A DNA stretch of 44,788 nt from contig JAZQUI010000015.1 in NCBI GenBank assembly GCA_045631205.1, positions 1 through 44,788 of the forward strand, in the 5' to 3' direction. Positions 8,683-16,730 of this stretch are shown here, in pieces; position 1 is the first letter of the stretch; the number at the start of each line of letters is the position of its first letter. The DNA comes from HGM04593 sp045631205. GTDB lineage: Bacteria; Bacteroidota; Bacteroidia; Bacteroidales; Bacteroidaceae. Position numbers and translations under genes: made by a program. Under the pieces are notes generated by a model. The model did no database searches. It saw only the letters and a program-made list of their open reading frames with translations, and was not told the origin of the DNA.

Positions 8683-10659
8683 TTATTTGCAGAAGTTTAC
8701 AACTTTCAAGTTTGTGATTTTGCTGTCAAACGTACCGGCTTTCTTCAAGGGGAAAACAAGTGTGCGTACATAATACATCTTGTCTTTGCCACCTTCGTTG
8801 TGGTAAACGGTCTGCTTGTTGAGTGTCTCAATGAGTTTGCCGTTTACATAGAGCTGTGTCTCCTGCTGGTTGCCGCTTATTGTTACAGTGGCTTTTTCGC
8901 CGGGGTAGAAGCTGTAGTTGAAAGTGTTCAAGTAACCGTCGCGAGAGAAACCGAGCATGCCCGATACGGGGTCGCTTAAATAGAATTCAGTGTCGCGTGA
9001 ACTGAAAAGTACAGTGCCGCGTTTCTCTTTGCTGGCTTCAATGTCGAATGTTACAGAATACTCGAAACCAATCTCTTCAATCTCATTTTCGCAGCCGGGT
9101 GTTACGGTTGCTGCGTCAAGTATGGTACGTTTCTCACCACTGAAACGGCCTGCGATGTTTACACCGGGTGCATCGCTCAAGGCGAGACGTGCCTGATTGA
9201 ATTGCTCAAAGGGAACTGTGGGGTTTGCGCCTGTCCACATCTTAACTGCCATTGTCTGCATTCCGGGGAATACACGATAGTGAATGTCCTTGCAGCTGAT
9301 ACCATTGCCTGCGTGGTCGTTCCATACTGCGAATGAACCACCCTTGATCTGTGGGTGTTTTTCCTCGAATTTCTCTCCACCAATCTGTGCAGGTGTCCAG
9401 TTCTTGTATAATTTCTCGTGGTTGAGGAAATCGTAATAGTAACCTGCAGCAGGAACAATGTATGTCCAACCGTCGGGGATGCTTACTACGTCGTAACCCA
9501 GCTTAATCATCTCTTTGGGGTCGGCATAGCCGTTGTACCACTCGTACATCAATACGTTCTCAACCTTTACAGGGGTGTTGCCCTTTGCGTGTGTGAGTGC
9601 GCCCCAAACACAAGCCTGTTTGCCATACTTCTCGGCCTCGCGTATGCAGTGGTCGGTGAAGTAACGGAATTTCTCAACAACGGCAGTATCGCGGTTTGAG
9701 TACTCGTCGGTACCTACGTGGAAACGTGGGCCGCGGAACACGGGCTCTTCGCCACCAAGGTACTCCATGAAGAGTGAATCCACGAATGTGTATGTTGCGG
9801 GGTTGAAGAGATCGAGGTGGTCAAGGCCGTACTCTTTGCTGCCAAGCTCGGGGCGGTAGTGTACGAATGCGAGTGAGTGTGCGGGTACATCGAACTCGGG
9901 AATAATCTCAACACCCATCTTTTCGGCGTGCTTTTGCAACTCAATGAACTCGGCTTTTGTGTAGTAACCGTCGCGTGATGCAAGCCCGGGGAAGAAGTCG
10001 CTCTCCAGGCGGAAACCCGAAGGTGTCTTTGCCCAATCGTGAGCGAAGTACTGCTTGAAGGCATTGTCGTTAAGGTGAATGTGGAATGTGTTCATCTTGT
10101 AGTATGCCATAAAATCGACATACTCGTGAAGGAAACTGATGGGGATGAACTTGCGGCCACAGTCGAGCATAAAGCTACGCATTTCGTAGTCGGGGTAGTC
10201 TGTTATTGTACCGCAGGGGATGCTTGTGCCGTTGTTCTGCTCAAGTATCTGCAATAGGGTACGTGTGCCCCAAAGTGCGCCTTGTGCGGTGTTGGCTGTA
10301 AGTGAAATGGTGTTGCCTATGGCAATTTTATAACCCTCTTTGCCAAGTTTGCTGTTTTTCTTTATTGCAATGCTGATATCGCCTTTTGAGGCTTTGCCTG
10401 TTGCAACCTCTATTTCGTATCCGAACATTTTTTTAATGTCGGCTGCAAATTGGTTGGCAACTTTTTCCATTTGTGCATCACCTTTTTTATATATGATTTT
10501 TGTGTTTGAACCTATGGTGAGGTTACCGGTGCTACCTATCCACTCGCGTAGTTCGGGTATAACGAACGGTTTTTCGTTCTTGATGTTCTCTGCAGCAATG
10601 AGCGATGTCGATAGGAGAAGGCTTATTGCTGTAAGCAGCAGTGTGAGATTTTTTTTCAT
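8683..10659 (-). CDS. Secreted GH20 beta-N-acetylhexosaminidase
   Basis: A 658-residue secreted glycosidase. Residues 1-22 are a signal peptide ending SLIAA. An N-terminal GH20b-like alpha/beta domain (about 30-150) precedes the GH20 barrel (about 155-500). The catalytic Asp-Glu pair is in FHVGTDEY (D318, E319); LDCGRKFIP, TFHIHLNDN and IIPEFDVPAHS are other family landmarks. A C-terminal beta-sandwich (about 530-655) resembles a laminin-G-like module. The expected role is release of terminal GlcNAc or GalNAc from glycans in the periplasm or outside the cell. The gene follows the biotin carrier gene by only 23 bases with no promoter seen between, so it may be transcribed with the methylmalonyl-CoA genes. 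It may act with the sialidase-fucosidase at 23071-31857. Confidence 0.92.
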   Translation of the reverse strand: MKKNLTLLLTAISLLLSTSLIAAENIKNEKPFVIPELREWIGSTGNLTIGSNTKIIYKKGDAQMEKVANQFAADIKKMFGYEIEVATGKASKGDISIAIKKNSKLGKEGYKIAIGNTISLTANTAQGALWGTRTLLQILEQNNGTSIPCGTITDYPDYEMRSFMLDCGRKFIPISFLHEYVDFMAYYKMNTFHIHLNDNAFKQYFAHDWAKTPSGFRLESDFFPGLASRDGYYTKAEFIELQKHAEKMGVEIIPEFDVPAHSLAFVHYRPELGSKEYGLDHLDLFNPATYTFVDSLFMEYLGGEEPVFRGPRFHVGTDEYSNRDTAVVEKFRYFTDHCIREAEKYGKQACVWGALTHAKGNTPVKVENVLMYEWYNGYADPKEMIKLGYDVVSIPDGWTYIVPAAGYYYDFLNHEKLYKNWTPAQIGGEKFEEKHPQIKGGSFAVWNDHAGNGISCKDIHYRVFPGMQTMAVKMWTGANPTVPFEQFNQARLALSDAPGVNIAGRFSGEKRTILDAATVTPGCENEIEEIGFEYSVTFDIEASKEKRGTVLFSSRDTEFYLSDPVSGMLGFSRDGYLNTFNYSFYPGEKATVTISGNQQETQLYVNGKLIETLNKQTVYHNEGGKDKMYYVRTLVFPLKKAGTFDSKITNLKVVNFCK

Positions 10660-10682
10660 ATTGGTAGTCTTTAATAGGTTAT

Positions 10683-11114
10683 TTATTCAAGTATAACAAG
10701 TGCTGCGCCATCGGCTACAGTATCTCCTTTGCTTACTGCTATTGAGATTACTTTTCCGTCGCGGTCGGCGTTGATGTTGTTTTCCATCTTCATTGCTTCG
10801 AGCACCACAACGGTGTCACCTTTCTTCACTGTGTCGCCAACATTTACTTTTACATCGATAATTACTCCGGGAAGAGGTGTCTTAATGGCGTTACCGCTTG
10901 TGGGTACTGCGGTGGGTGCTGCTGCGGGAGTAGGTGTTGCCGCTGGTTTTGCAGCTACGGGTTTCACTTTTACCACAGGTTTTTCCTCTTTGGCTTTCTC
11001 CCATTCCACATTGTATGTGGTGCCGTTAACGGTTACTTTGGCTGTTGTTTCGCCGGCTTCTTCTATGGCAACGGTGTATTGGTTACCGTCGATGGTATAT
11101 TTGTACTCTTTCAT
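10683..11114 (-). CDS. Biotin carboxyl carrier protein of a methylmalonyl-CoA decarboxylase-type complex
   Basis: A 143-residue biotin carrier. The N-terminal 40 residues form a small beta domain. An Ala/Pro/Lys-rich flexible linker (about 41-75) follows, then a biotinyl domain (about 76-143) with the biotin-acceptor motif EAMKMENN (Lys109). In this family the biotin carries carboxyl groups between the carboxyltransferase and a membrane decarboxylase or a biotin carboxylase. It lies 5 bases after the OadG-like remnant and downstream of the carboxyltransferase, in the usual cluster order. No sodium-pump beta subunit follows; GH20 takes that position. Confidence 0.92.
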   Translation of the reverse strand: MKEYKYTIDGNQYTVAIEEAGETTAKVTVNGTTYNVEWEKAKEEKPVVKVKPVAAKPAATPTPAAAPTAVPTSGNAIKTPLPGVIIDVKVNVGDTVKKGDTVVVLEAMKMENNINADRDGKVISIAVSKGDTVADGAALVILE

Positions 11115-11119
11115 TTTGT

Positions 11120-11266
11120 TTATCGGTTAAGGTTGTTCCAGTTTTTGTTTATGTATGTTATTGTGAGCACTCCACTCTCCTCGTCGTGTATGTTGTTGCC
11201 GAGAAAGTCGCTTAGCGCCATTGATATTGCGGCAATTATTGCGCCGTCGGTTTTTTCTTCTTTCAT
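11120..11266 (-). CDS. Short OadG-like remnant (C-terminal part only)
   Basis: A 48-residue protein starting MKEEKTDGAIIAAISMAL, in the position occupied by the gamma (OadG-like) subunit in sodium-pumping decarboxylase clusters. The segment IIAAISMALSDFLG...ESGVLTITYI resembles the conserved C-terminal AAI-A...-TI piece of Bacteroidales OadG-like proteins. Those proteins normally have an N-terminal membrane helix; none is present here. I chose the ATG at 11266, 10 bases after the carboxyltransferase stop; upstream in-frame sequence overlaps that gene. Tight spacing (10 and 5 bases) argues for a real translated gene. The OadG assignment is an inference from position and a short match. Confidence 0.6.
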   Translation of the reverse strand: MKEEKTDGAIIAAISMALSDFLGNNIHDEESGVLTITYINKNWNNLNR

Positions 11267-11276
11267 AATTGCATTG

Positions 11277-12830
11277 TTATAAAGGTATATTACCGTGTTT
11301 TTTCTTGGGTAGCTCCTGACGCTTGCCTTGCAACTGGGCAAGAGCGCGTATTACGCGGAAGCGGGTGTTGCGGGGCTCTATAACATCGTCGATGTAGCCA
11401 TATTTTGCAGCCTGGTAAGGGTTGGCGAAGAGACGGTTGTACTCAGCCTCCTTTTCGGCGATGAAGGCTTTGGGGTCTTCGGCCTCTTTTGCCTCTTTTG
11501 CATAGAGTACTTCTGCTGCTCCTGCTGCGCCCATTACGGCAATTTCGGCACTTGGCCATGCGTAGTTAAGGTCGGCACGAAGTTGCTTGCAGGCCATTAC
11601 GATATGTGAACCTCCATAAGACTTGCGCAGTGTTACCGTTACCTTGGGTACGGTTGCTTCGCCATAAGCGTAGAGGAGTTTTGCGCCGTGCATGATTACT
11701 GCATTGTATTCCTGTGCAGTTCCGGGAAGGAAACCGGGAACATCGACAAATGTTACAATGGGTATGTTGAAGGCGTCGCAGAAACGTACGAAACGTGCGC
11801 CTTTACGCGATGAGTTGCAGTCGAGTACGCCGGCGTATTTGCATGGCTGGTTAGCTACGATACCAACAGATTTTCCATTCATACGGGCAAAGCCTACAAT
11901 AATGTTCTGTGCGTAGTCGCGGTGTACTTCGAGGAACTCCCCATTGTCAACAATCTCGCCAATCACGCGGTACATGTCGTAGGCCTGGTTGGGGTTGTCG
12001 GGTATTATTTCGTTCAAAATATCGCTCTTGCGGTCTATGGGGTCGGTACAGGGGATATCTGGCACGCATTCCATATTGTTTTGAGGAATGTAACTCAAAA
12101 GTTTGCGTATGAGTGCCAGGCCTTCCTCCTCGCTTTGTGCTGTGAAGTGCGTAACACCCGATTTGCTTGCGTGTACACTTGCGCCACCGAGTTCCTCCTG
12201 TGTAACCACCTCGCCAAGTACGGTTTTTACAACCTTCGGGCCGGTGAGGAACATGTACGATGTGCCTTCGGTCATTATGGTAAAGTCGGTGAGGGCGGGT
12301 GAGTAAACGGCGCCACCGGCGCAGGGGCCGAAGATGCCCGATATTTGCGGAATTACTCCCGATGCCATAATGTTGCGCTGGAATATTTCGGCGTAGCCGG
12401 CAAGGGCGTTTATACCTTCCTGTATGCGTGCGCCACCACTGTCGTTGATGCCTATAACGGGTGCGCCCATTCTCATAGCCATGTCCATTACTTTGCATAT
12501 CTTTTGCGCCATTGTTTCCGACAAAGAACCGCCGGTAACCGTGAAATCCTGTGCAAAGACATAAACAAGGCGTCCTTCAATTGTTCCGCTACCAACCACT
12601 ACGCCGTCGCCAAGGTACTGTTTCTTCTCTTGTCCGAAGTTTGTGCAACGGTGGGTGACAAACATATCCATCTCTTCAAAGCTGCCTTTGTCGAGCAACA
12701 TGTCGATACGTTCTCTGGCGGTGTATTTGCCTCTCTCGTGTTGTTTTTCTATAGCTTTTTCTCCGCCGCCCAGACGTGCTTTTGCTCGTAGGGCGACCAG
12801 CTCTTTGATTTTTTCAAATTGCTTGCTCAT
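11277..12830 (-). CDS. mmdA: Methylmalonyl-CoA decarboxylase / propionyl-CoA carboxylase carboxyltransferase subunit
   Basis: A 517-residue carboxyltransferase of the AccD/PccB/MmdA family, which moves a carboxyl group between methylmalonyl-CoA and biotin. GGGEKAIEKQHERGKYTARERI (in part) near the start, VTGGSLSETMAQKI, the GINDSGGARIQEG oxyanion-type loop and GPCAGGAVYSPALTDF are landmarks of the first half. VDVPGFLPGT and RKSYGGSHIVM mark the second. It lies 21 bases after the epimerase gene and 10 bases before the OadG-like remnant. With the epimerase and biotin carrier it supports propionate formation by the succinate pathway, standard in Bacteroidales. MmdA and PccB are hard to tell apart by eye, so the direction of the reaction is inferred from context. 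Confidence 0.9.
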   Translation of the reverse strand: MSKQFEKIKELVALRAKARLGGGEKAIEKQHERGKYTARERIDMLLDKGSFEEMDMFVTHRCTNFGQEKKQYLGDGVVVGSGTIEGRLVYVFAQDFTVTGGSLSETMAQKICKVMDMAMRMGAPVIGINDSGGARIQEGINALAGYAEIFQRNIMASGVIPQISGIFGPCAGGAVYSPALTDFTIMTEGTSYMFLTGPKVVKTVLGEVVTQEELGGASVHASKSGVTHFTAQSEEEGLALIRKLLSYIPQNNMECVPDIPCTDPIDRKSDILNEIIPDNPNQAYDMYRVIGEIVDNGEFLEVHRDYAQNIIVGFARMNGKSVGIVANQPCKYAGVLDCNSSRKGARFVRFCDAFNIPIVTFVDVPGFLPGTAQEYNAVIMHGAKLLYAYGEATVPKVTVTLRKSYGGSHIVMACKQLRADLNYAWPSAEIAVMGAAGAAEVLYAKEAKEAEDPKAFIAEKEAEYNRLFANPYQAAKYGYIDDVIEPRNTRFRVIRALAQLQGKRQELPKKKHGNIPL

Positions 12831-12851
12831 TGTATTTTGTTTTAATGATTT

Positions 12852-13265
12852 TTATTTGTTGGGGTTCTCGCAAAGTTCGGTGAGTACACCTTTTGTGCTT
12901 TTGGGGTGCAGGAATGCTATCTGCAATCCTTCGGCTCCCTTGCGAGGTGCTTTGTCTATGGTGCGTACCTCTTTTTGCTCGCACTCGGCAAGTGCATTGG
13001 CAACGCCGTCTTCCACTGCGTATGCTATATGGTGTATGCCTTCGCCGCGGTTTTCAATAAATTTAGCAATGGTGCTCTCGGGGGATGTTGCTTCTAAAAG
13101 CTCGATTTTTGTCTCTCCAACCTTTAAAAATGCGGTGCGCACTTTCTGGTCTTCAACAGTTTCTATGTTGTAACATTCAAAACCGAGTACTTGCTCGTAG
13201 TAGGGCAGTGCCTCTTCGATGCTTTTTACTGCAATGCCCAAGTGTTCTATTTTTGATATTTTCAT
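12852..13265 (-). CDS. mce: Methylmalonyl-CoA epimerase
   Basis: A 137-residue vicinal-oxygen-chelate protein that interconverts (R)- and (S)-methylmalonyl-CoA, linking methylmalonyl-CoA mutase to the decarboxylase. KIEHLGIAVKSIEEALPYYE holds the first metal-ligand His (H8). KIELLEA, GEGIHHIAYAVED and GVLTELCE carry the remaining expected ligands and catalytic glutamate. It is the first gene of the minus-strand run mce-mmdA-OadG-like-biotin carrier-GH20. A possible -7 element, TATCTTCG, lies 45-52 bases upstream at 13310-13317. Confidence 0.95.
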   Translation of the reverse strand: MKISKIEHLGIAVKSIEEALPYYEQVLGFECYNIETVEDQKVRTAFLKVGETKIELLEATSPESTIAKFIENRGEGIHHIAYAVEDGVANALAECEQKEVRTIDKAPRKGAEGLQIAFLHPKSTKGVLTELCENPNK

Positions 13266-13309
13266 AATTTTCTATAGGTTACCTTGTTGTTCTTAATTGT
13301 TTAATATTG

Positions 13310-13317
13310 CGAAGATA
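13310..13317 (-). promoter_or_regulatory. Candidate -7 element for the mce operon (TATCTTCG variant)
   Basis: Minus-strand TATCTTCG differs by one base from TAnnTTTG. No convincing -33 TTTG is seen at the right distance. The same variant occurs before rpe, the DHH gene and tsaD. Confidence 0.4.
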
Positions 13318-13531
13318 AGAAATTAAAAGTATTTATCCTTTCTTTTTACTTCTTTTATTTGCATTGTAACTTTAAAATTAAGTAACCTTATTTCTTCTTT
13401 GATTTTTTAAAATTATTTGTGTAACTTGCTCCGTTGTTCATAAATATCTTGTTCTTGTCCTTTTTGTGCGTTTAAAAAGTCTCTTTTTGAAAAAAGAACG
13501 GGCGAGAGTGTGAATATTTATGATATTTTAA

Positions 13532-13539
13532 TATCTTTG
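13532..13539 (+). promoter_or_regulatory. -7 promoter element for the acyl-CoA ligase gene
   Basis: TATCTTTG is an exact match to TAnnTTTG, 59 bases before the ATG at 13598. The -33 box is not clear. Confidence 0.55.
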
Positions 13540-13597
13540 CGGCATAAAATTTGGTAGCTGGTTTTCAATAGACAGCTTGCCACAAATAATAAAAATT

Positions 13598-15505
13598 ATG
13601 AAAAAAACATTAGTAGATCTTTTTGAGGAGTCGGTTCGTTTGTATCCCAACAACACTTTCCTTTTGGAGAAAACAAGTAAAGAGGGTTTTAAGCCTACAA
13701 CTTATACACAGGTTAAAGAGCAAGTGTATCGTTTGGGTGCCGGTTATCAGGCTCTTGGTGTAAAGAAGGGCGATAATATGGCTCTTTTGAGTGAGGGTTG
13801 CAATATGTGGGTTATCGGCGAGCTTGCTATGTTCTATGCAGGTGCTGTTAACGTACCTCTCTCTATTAAATTGGAGGAAAGCAACGACTTGCTGTTCCGT
13901 CTTATCCACGGTGATGTTAAGTTTGTTCTTGTTTCAAATCATCAGCTTAAAAAGGTTCGTGCCATAAAAGAGAAACTCACAGAGGTTAAGAAGATTATAG
14001 TCTTTGGCGAAGTTAAGGGTGGTCTCGAAGATGGCGAAATTGCAATGGAAGATGTTCTTAAGATGGGTGATGAGTTTCTTGCTTCACACACAATGGAGGA
14101 GTTCCTTGCAGTAGGTCAGTCTTTGCAGAACGACGATTATGCAACAATTACATATACCAGCGGTACTACTGCCGATCCCAAGGGTGTTGTGCTCACACAC
14201 CGTAACTATACAGCCAATGTGGAGCAGTCGCTCACTCTTATGAATATTACCGAGACCTGGCGCACGCTTATTATATTGCCTCTTGACCACTGTTTTGCAC
14301 ACGTTGTAGGTTTCTATTTGATGATGTCTCGCGGAGCTTCTGCTGCAACAGTTCAGGTTGGTCGTACTCCTCTTGAGACTTTGAAGAATATTCCTTCTAA
14401 TATTAAGGAGGTTCGTCCTTACTTTATCTTGTCGGTTCCTGCTCTTGCAAAAACCTTCAAGAAAAACATTGAGAGCGCAATCCGTGCAAAGGGTGAAACA
14501 ACTGTAAAACTCTTTAATATGGGTATGAAGGTTCGTCAGATTTATTTTGGCGATAGTAATCTCGACTTTAAAGGTTGGAGATATCTGCTTAAACCCGCAG
14601 TTTGGTTCTTCGATAAACTTATCTTCTCTAAGATCCGCGATAATTTCGGTGGCGAGCTCCGCTTCTTTGTGGGTGGTGGTGCATTGCTCGACAAGGAGTT
14701 GCAGAAGTTCTATGTAGGTGTCGGTATGCCTATGTATCAGGGTTATGGTCTTTCTGAGGCAACTCCCGTTATCTCTTCAAATACTCCCGATCTCTATCGT
14801 TTTGGTTCAAGCGGTAAACTTGTGCAACCCATTGACCTTAAAATCTGCGACAGCGACGGTAAGGAATTGCCCGTAGGCGAGATGGGTGAGATTGTTGTTA
14901 AGGGTGAGAACGTAATGGCCGGCTATTGGAAGAACCCCGAGGCTTCTGCCGATACTGTTCGCGATGGCTATCTCTATACCGGTGACCTTGGTTATATGTC
15001 GGCCGAAGGTTTGCTCTATGTTAAGGGTCGTTTCAAGAGTCTTCTTATCTCTAACGACGGTGAGAAGTATAGCCCCGAGGGTATTGAGGAGGCTTTTGTA
15101 AGCAAGTGTGCAAGCATCGATCAGGTGATGCTTTACAACAACCAGTCACCTTGTACTTCGGCACTTATTGTTCCCAACAAGGAAAATATCAAACGTGCGC
15201 TTGAGGCGAAGAAACTCGACCTCACGACAGAGGATGGTCGCAAGGCTGCGCTCGATCTTATCAAGGCCGATATAGATATGTTCAAGAAGGGTGGCGAGTT
15301 CGATGGTATGTTCCCCGGTGTATGGCTCCCCAGTTGCTTTGCTGTACTTGCCGAGCCTTTCAGCGAGCAGAACCAGATGATTAACAGTACCATGAAGATG
15401 GTTCGTCCCAAGATTGAGAAGGCTTACAAGGAGCGTATCGATTATATGTACACAGCCGAGGGTAAGCAGCTCTATAACGAGCAGAACCTTGATGCTTTGA
15501 AGTAA
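13598..15505 (+). CDS. AMP-forming long-chain acyl-CoA ligase (FadD-like)
   Basis: A 635-residue member of the AMP-binding (ANL) superfamily that activates a fatty acid to acyl-AMP and then acyl-CoA. The P-loop is TYTSGTTADPKGVVLTH (185-201), with Ala192 where Gly is usual. YQGYGLSEATPVIS is the adenine-binding A5 motif, GYLYTGDLGYMSAEG the A7 region and KGRFKSLLISNDGEKYSPEGIE the hinge and A8 region. The catalytic Lys lies in INSTMKMVRPKI near the C-terminus. The length and the two-part C-terminal domain fit long-chain ligases. I start at ATG 13598; an in-frame TTG at 13577 is less likely. It appears monocistronic, with its own -7 element and a terminator at 15526-15559. Confidence 0.92.
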   Translation: MKKTLVDLFEESVRLYPNNTFLLEKTSKEGFKPTTYTQVKEQVYRLGAGYQALGVKKGDNMALLSEGCNMWVIGELAMFYAGAVNVPLSIKLEESNDLLFRLIHGDVKFVLVSNHQLKKVRAIKEKLTEVKKIIVFGEVKGGLEDGEIAMEDVLKMGDEFLASHTMEEFLAVGQSLQNDDYATITYTSGTTADPKGVVLTHRNYTANVEQSLTLMNITETWRTLIILPLDHCFAHVVGFYLMMSRGASAATVQVGRTPLETLKNIPSNIKEVRPYFILSVPALAKTFKKNIESAIRAKGETTVKLFNMGMKVRQIYFGDSNLDFKGWRYLLKPAVWFFDKLIFSKIRDNFGGELRFFVGGGALLDKELQKFYVGVGMPMYQGYGLSEATPVISSNTPDLYRFGSSGKLVQPIDLKICDSDGKELPVGEMGEIVVKGENVMAGYWKNPEASADTVRDGYLYTGDLGYMSAEGLLYVKGRFKSLLISNDGEKYSPEGIEEAFVSKCASIDQVMLYNNQSPCTSALIVPNKENIKRALEAKKLDLTTEDGRKAALDLIKADIDMFKKGGEFDGMFPGVWLPSCFAVLAEPFSEQNQMINSTMKMVRPKIEKAYKERIDYMYTAEGKQLYNEQNLDALK

Positions 15506-15525
15506 TATAATCATTAAATATTAAG

Positions 15526-15559
15526 AAAAAGATGCAGTGCAACACTGCATCTTTTTTTT
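15526..15559 (+). terminator. Terminator of the acyl-CoA ligase gene
   Basis: A 14-bp perfect stem AAAAAGATGCAGTG / CACTGCATCTTTTT with the loop CAA ends in eight T residues. Confidence 0.92.
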
Positions 15560-15653
15560 GTTTCTAAAAGTTAAAACATTGTTAAAATAGTATGTTTGTT
15601 TAAACTTTTTACTTTTTTAATAATCAAAGAAACGTAAACAATTTTTTAAGTAC

Positions 15654-15661
15654 TATATTTG
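15654..15661 (+). promoter_or_regulatory. -7 promoter element for the Cys-rich secreted protein gene
   Basis: TATATTTG matches TAnnTTTG exactly, 43 bases before the ATG at 15705. No clear -33 TTTG is present. Confidence 0.45.
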
Positions 15662-15704
15662 TATTGGACATAGCATATTTGATTATTTAAAACAACTAAA
15701 GATT

Positions 15705-16310
15705 ATGAAAAAGATTTTTATTATCGCGGCTCTTGTGCTTGTGTGTGGCAATATGCTTTTTGCGCAGGAGAAAAAACAGAAGATGTCTCCCGAGCAGAGA
15801 AGAGAGATGTTTGTGTATAAAATGCAGCAGAAGTTGATGCTTGATGATGCAACTGCTGCGAAGTTTGTACCTTTGTATAAAGAGTATTTGCAAGCTATGG
15901 CGGAATGTCGTCCAGCTTGTGGTAAGTGTGAGAATCCTTCGGATGAGCAGATAAAAGAGAAGATTGCAAAGCGTCTTGATGCGCGTGAGAAAGCTATCGA
16001 TGTTGAGAAAAAGTATTTCAAAAAATTCTCGGCAATACTTAACGGTCGTCAGTTACAAGAGATTTTCTGCTTTGATAAGAAGGAATCTTTCAAAAAAGGA
16101 GCGGGTCGCTCTTTTGGTAAGGGAACAAAAGGTTCTTGGGAAAAGGGTGGAAAATGTGGTAGAAAGCCAGCCTTTGGCAAAAAGCAAGCTTGTGGTTCAA
16201 AGCCTGTTTGTGACAGAATGCCAGCTTGTGGTGAGAAACCTGCTTGCGATAAAAAGCCCGTTTGTGGCAAGAAACCGGTGGGTTGTCCCAAGGTAACAGA
16301 AACAAAATAA
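15705..16310 (+). CDS. Small secreted protein with Spy/CpxP-like N-half and Cys-hexapeptide tail
   Basis: A 201-residue exported protein with no named family that I recognise. Residues 1-20 form a signal peptide ending MLFAQ. Residues 21-125 are charged and helical (SPEQRREMFVYKMQQKLML, DAREKAIDVEKKYFKKFSAIL), recalling small periplasmic Spy/CpxP-like or LTxxQ sensors common in Bacteroidetes. The rest is low-complexity Lys/Gly followed by hexapeptides of type (K)P-x-C-x-x. Cysteines occur at 151, 163, 169, 175, 181 and 187, exactly six or twelve apart, with a Phe at 157 in the same register and a last Cys at 194. Three more cysteines lie in CRPACGKC (68-75). The tail suggests metal binding or disulfide cross-linking. 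It has its own -7 element and terminator. Confidence 0.78.
   Translation: MKKIFIIAALVLVCGNMLFAQEKKQKMSPEQRREMFVYKMQQKLMLDDATAAKFVPLYKEYLQAMAECRPACGKCENPSDEQIKEKIAKRLDAREKAIDVEKKYFKKFSAILNGRQLQEIFCFDKKESFKKGAGRSFGKGTKGSWEKGGKCGRKPAFGKKQACGSKPVCDRMPACGEKPACDKKPVCGKKPVGCPKVTETK
16152..16289 (+). repeat. 18-bp period coding for Cys hexapeptides
   Basis: The 3' end of the gene encodes about seven degenerate six-residue units: CGRKPA, FGKKQA, CGSKPV, CDRMPA, CGEKPA, CDKKPV, CGKKPV. Codons vary between units (TGT/TGC, AAA/AAG), so the period is clearer in protein than in DNA. Confidence 0.8.
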
Positions 16311-16328
16311 ACTGTTGCTTCTAATATA

Positions 16329-16361
16329 AAGGCTACTTCCTTTGGGAAGTGGCTTTTTTTT
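16329..16361 (+). terminator. Terminator of the Cys-rich protein gene
   Basis: The stem GGCTACTTCC / GGAAGTGGCT, allowing G-U pairs, has a TTTG loop and is followed by a run of T residues. Confidence 0.8.
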
Positions 16362-16513
16362 GTTCGCTATTCTTGGTTTATGAACAAAATATGTGCCGAT
16401 GTCTGTGTTGTTTTGTAAAATGGCGCGATGCTGAATTTGTTGTTGCGCTGTATGTTCTTCAACTATCGTCTCGTTTTAGCGGGGTTGCTGTTCTTGGTGC
16501 TACTATGGTAATA

Positions 16514-16548
16514 AAAAAGGTAGAATAGCGTTGCTATTCTACCTTTTT
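16514..16548. terminator. Terminator of the rpmB-rpmG-DUF4295 operon
   Basis: Perfect 16-bp arms AAAAAGGTAGAATAGC / GCTATTCTACCTTTTT flank GTT. The A/T tail makes it usable in both directions. It lies just past the minus-strand DUF4295 stop codon. The 150 bases to its left (16362-16513) hold no gene that I can see. Confidence 0.88.
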
Positions 16549-16571
16549 ATTGTTAAACCTTTCGGTGTTAA

Positions 16572-16724
16572 TTACTTCTTCAAAGACGCGTCAGCCTCTG
16601 TTTGAGTAAGCATCTCTTCTGCAAACATGTATGCGCCTGTCTTGGGTGATTTAACCATTTTTACAACCTTAACAAATTTCTCCTTATCACCAGTCTGGAG
16701 AGTTGCAACTGCTTTCTTTGCCAT
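16572..16724 (-). CDS. DUF4295 family small protein
   Basis: A 50-residue basic protein read directly from the minus strand. It begins MAKKAVATLQTGDKEKFVKV, continues KMVKSPKTGAYMFAEEM and ends SLKK. This is the DUF4295 family, found in Bacteroidetes just downstream of rpmG. Its position after two ribosomal-protein genes, 6 bases past the rpmG stop, and its size and charge suggest a ribosome-associated role, which is not proven. From memory, ftsY often follows in Bacteroides; here a terminator follows instead. Confidence 0.9.
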   Translation of the reverse strand: MAKKAVATLQTGDKEKFVKVVKMVKSPKTGAYMFAEEMLTQTEADASLKK

Positions 16725-16730
16725 CTCTTA

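Larger units (their letters stand above)
13266..13597. other. Divergent A/T-rich intergenic region
   Basis: 332 bases between mce and the acyl-CoA ligase gene. It contains a minus-strand -7 candidate (13310-13317) and a plus-strand one (13532-13539); the middle is A/T-rich with no gene, tRNA or strong hairpin seen. Confidence 0.6.

Noticed and set aside
16152..16289. CRISPR-like array with an 18-base period
   Set aside because: The period encodes hexapeptides in frame within a signal-peptide protein and has no spacers.
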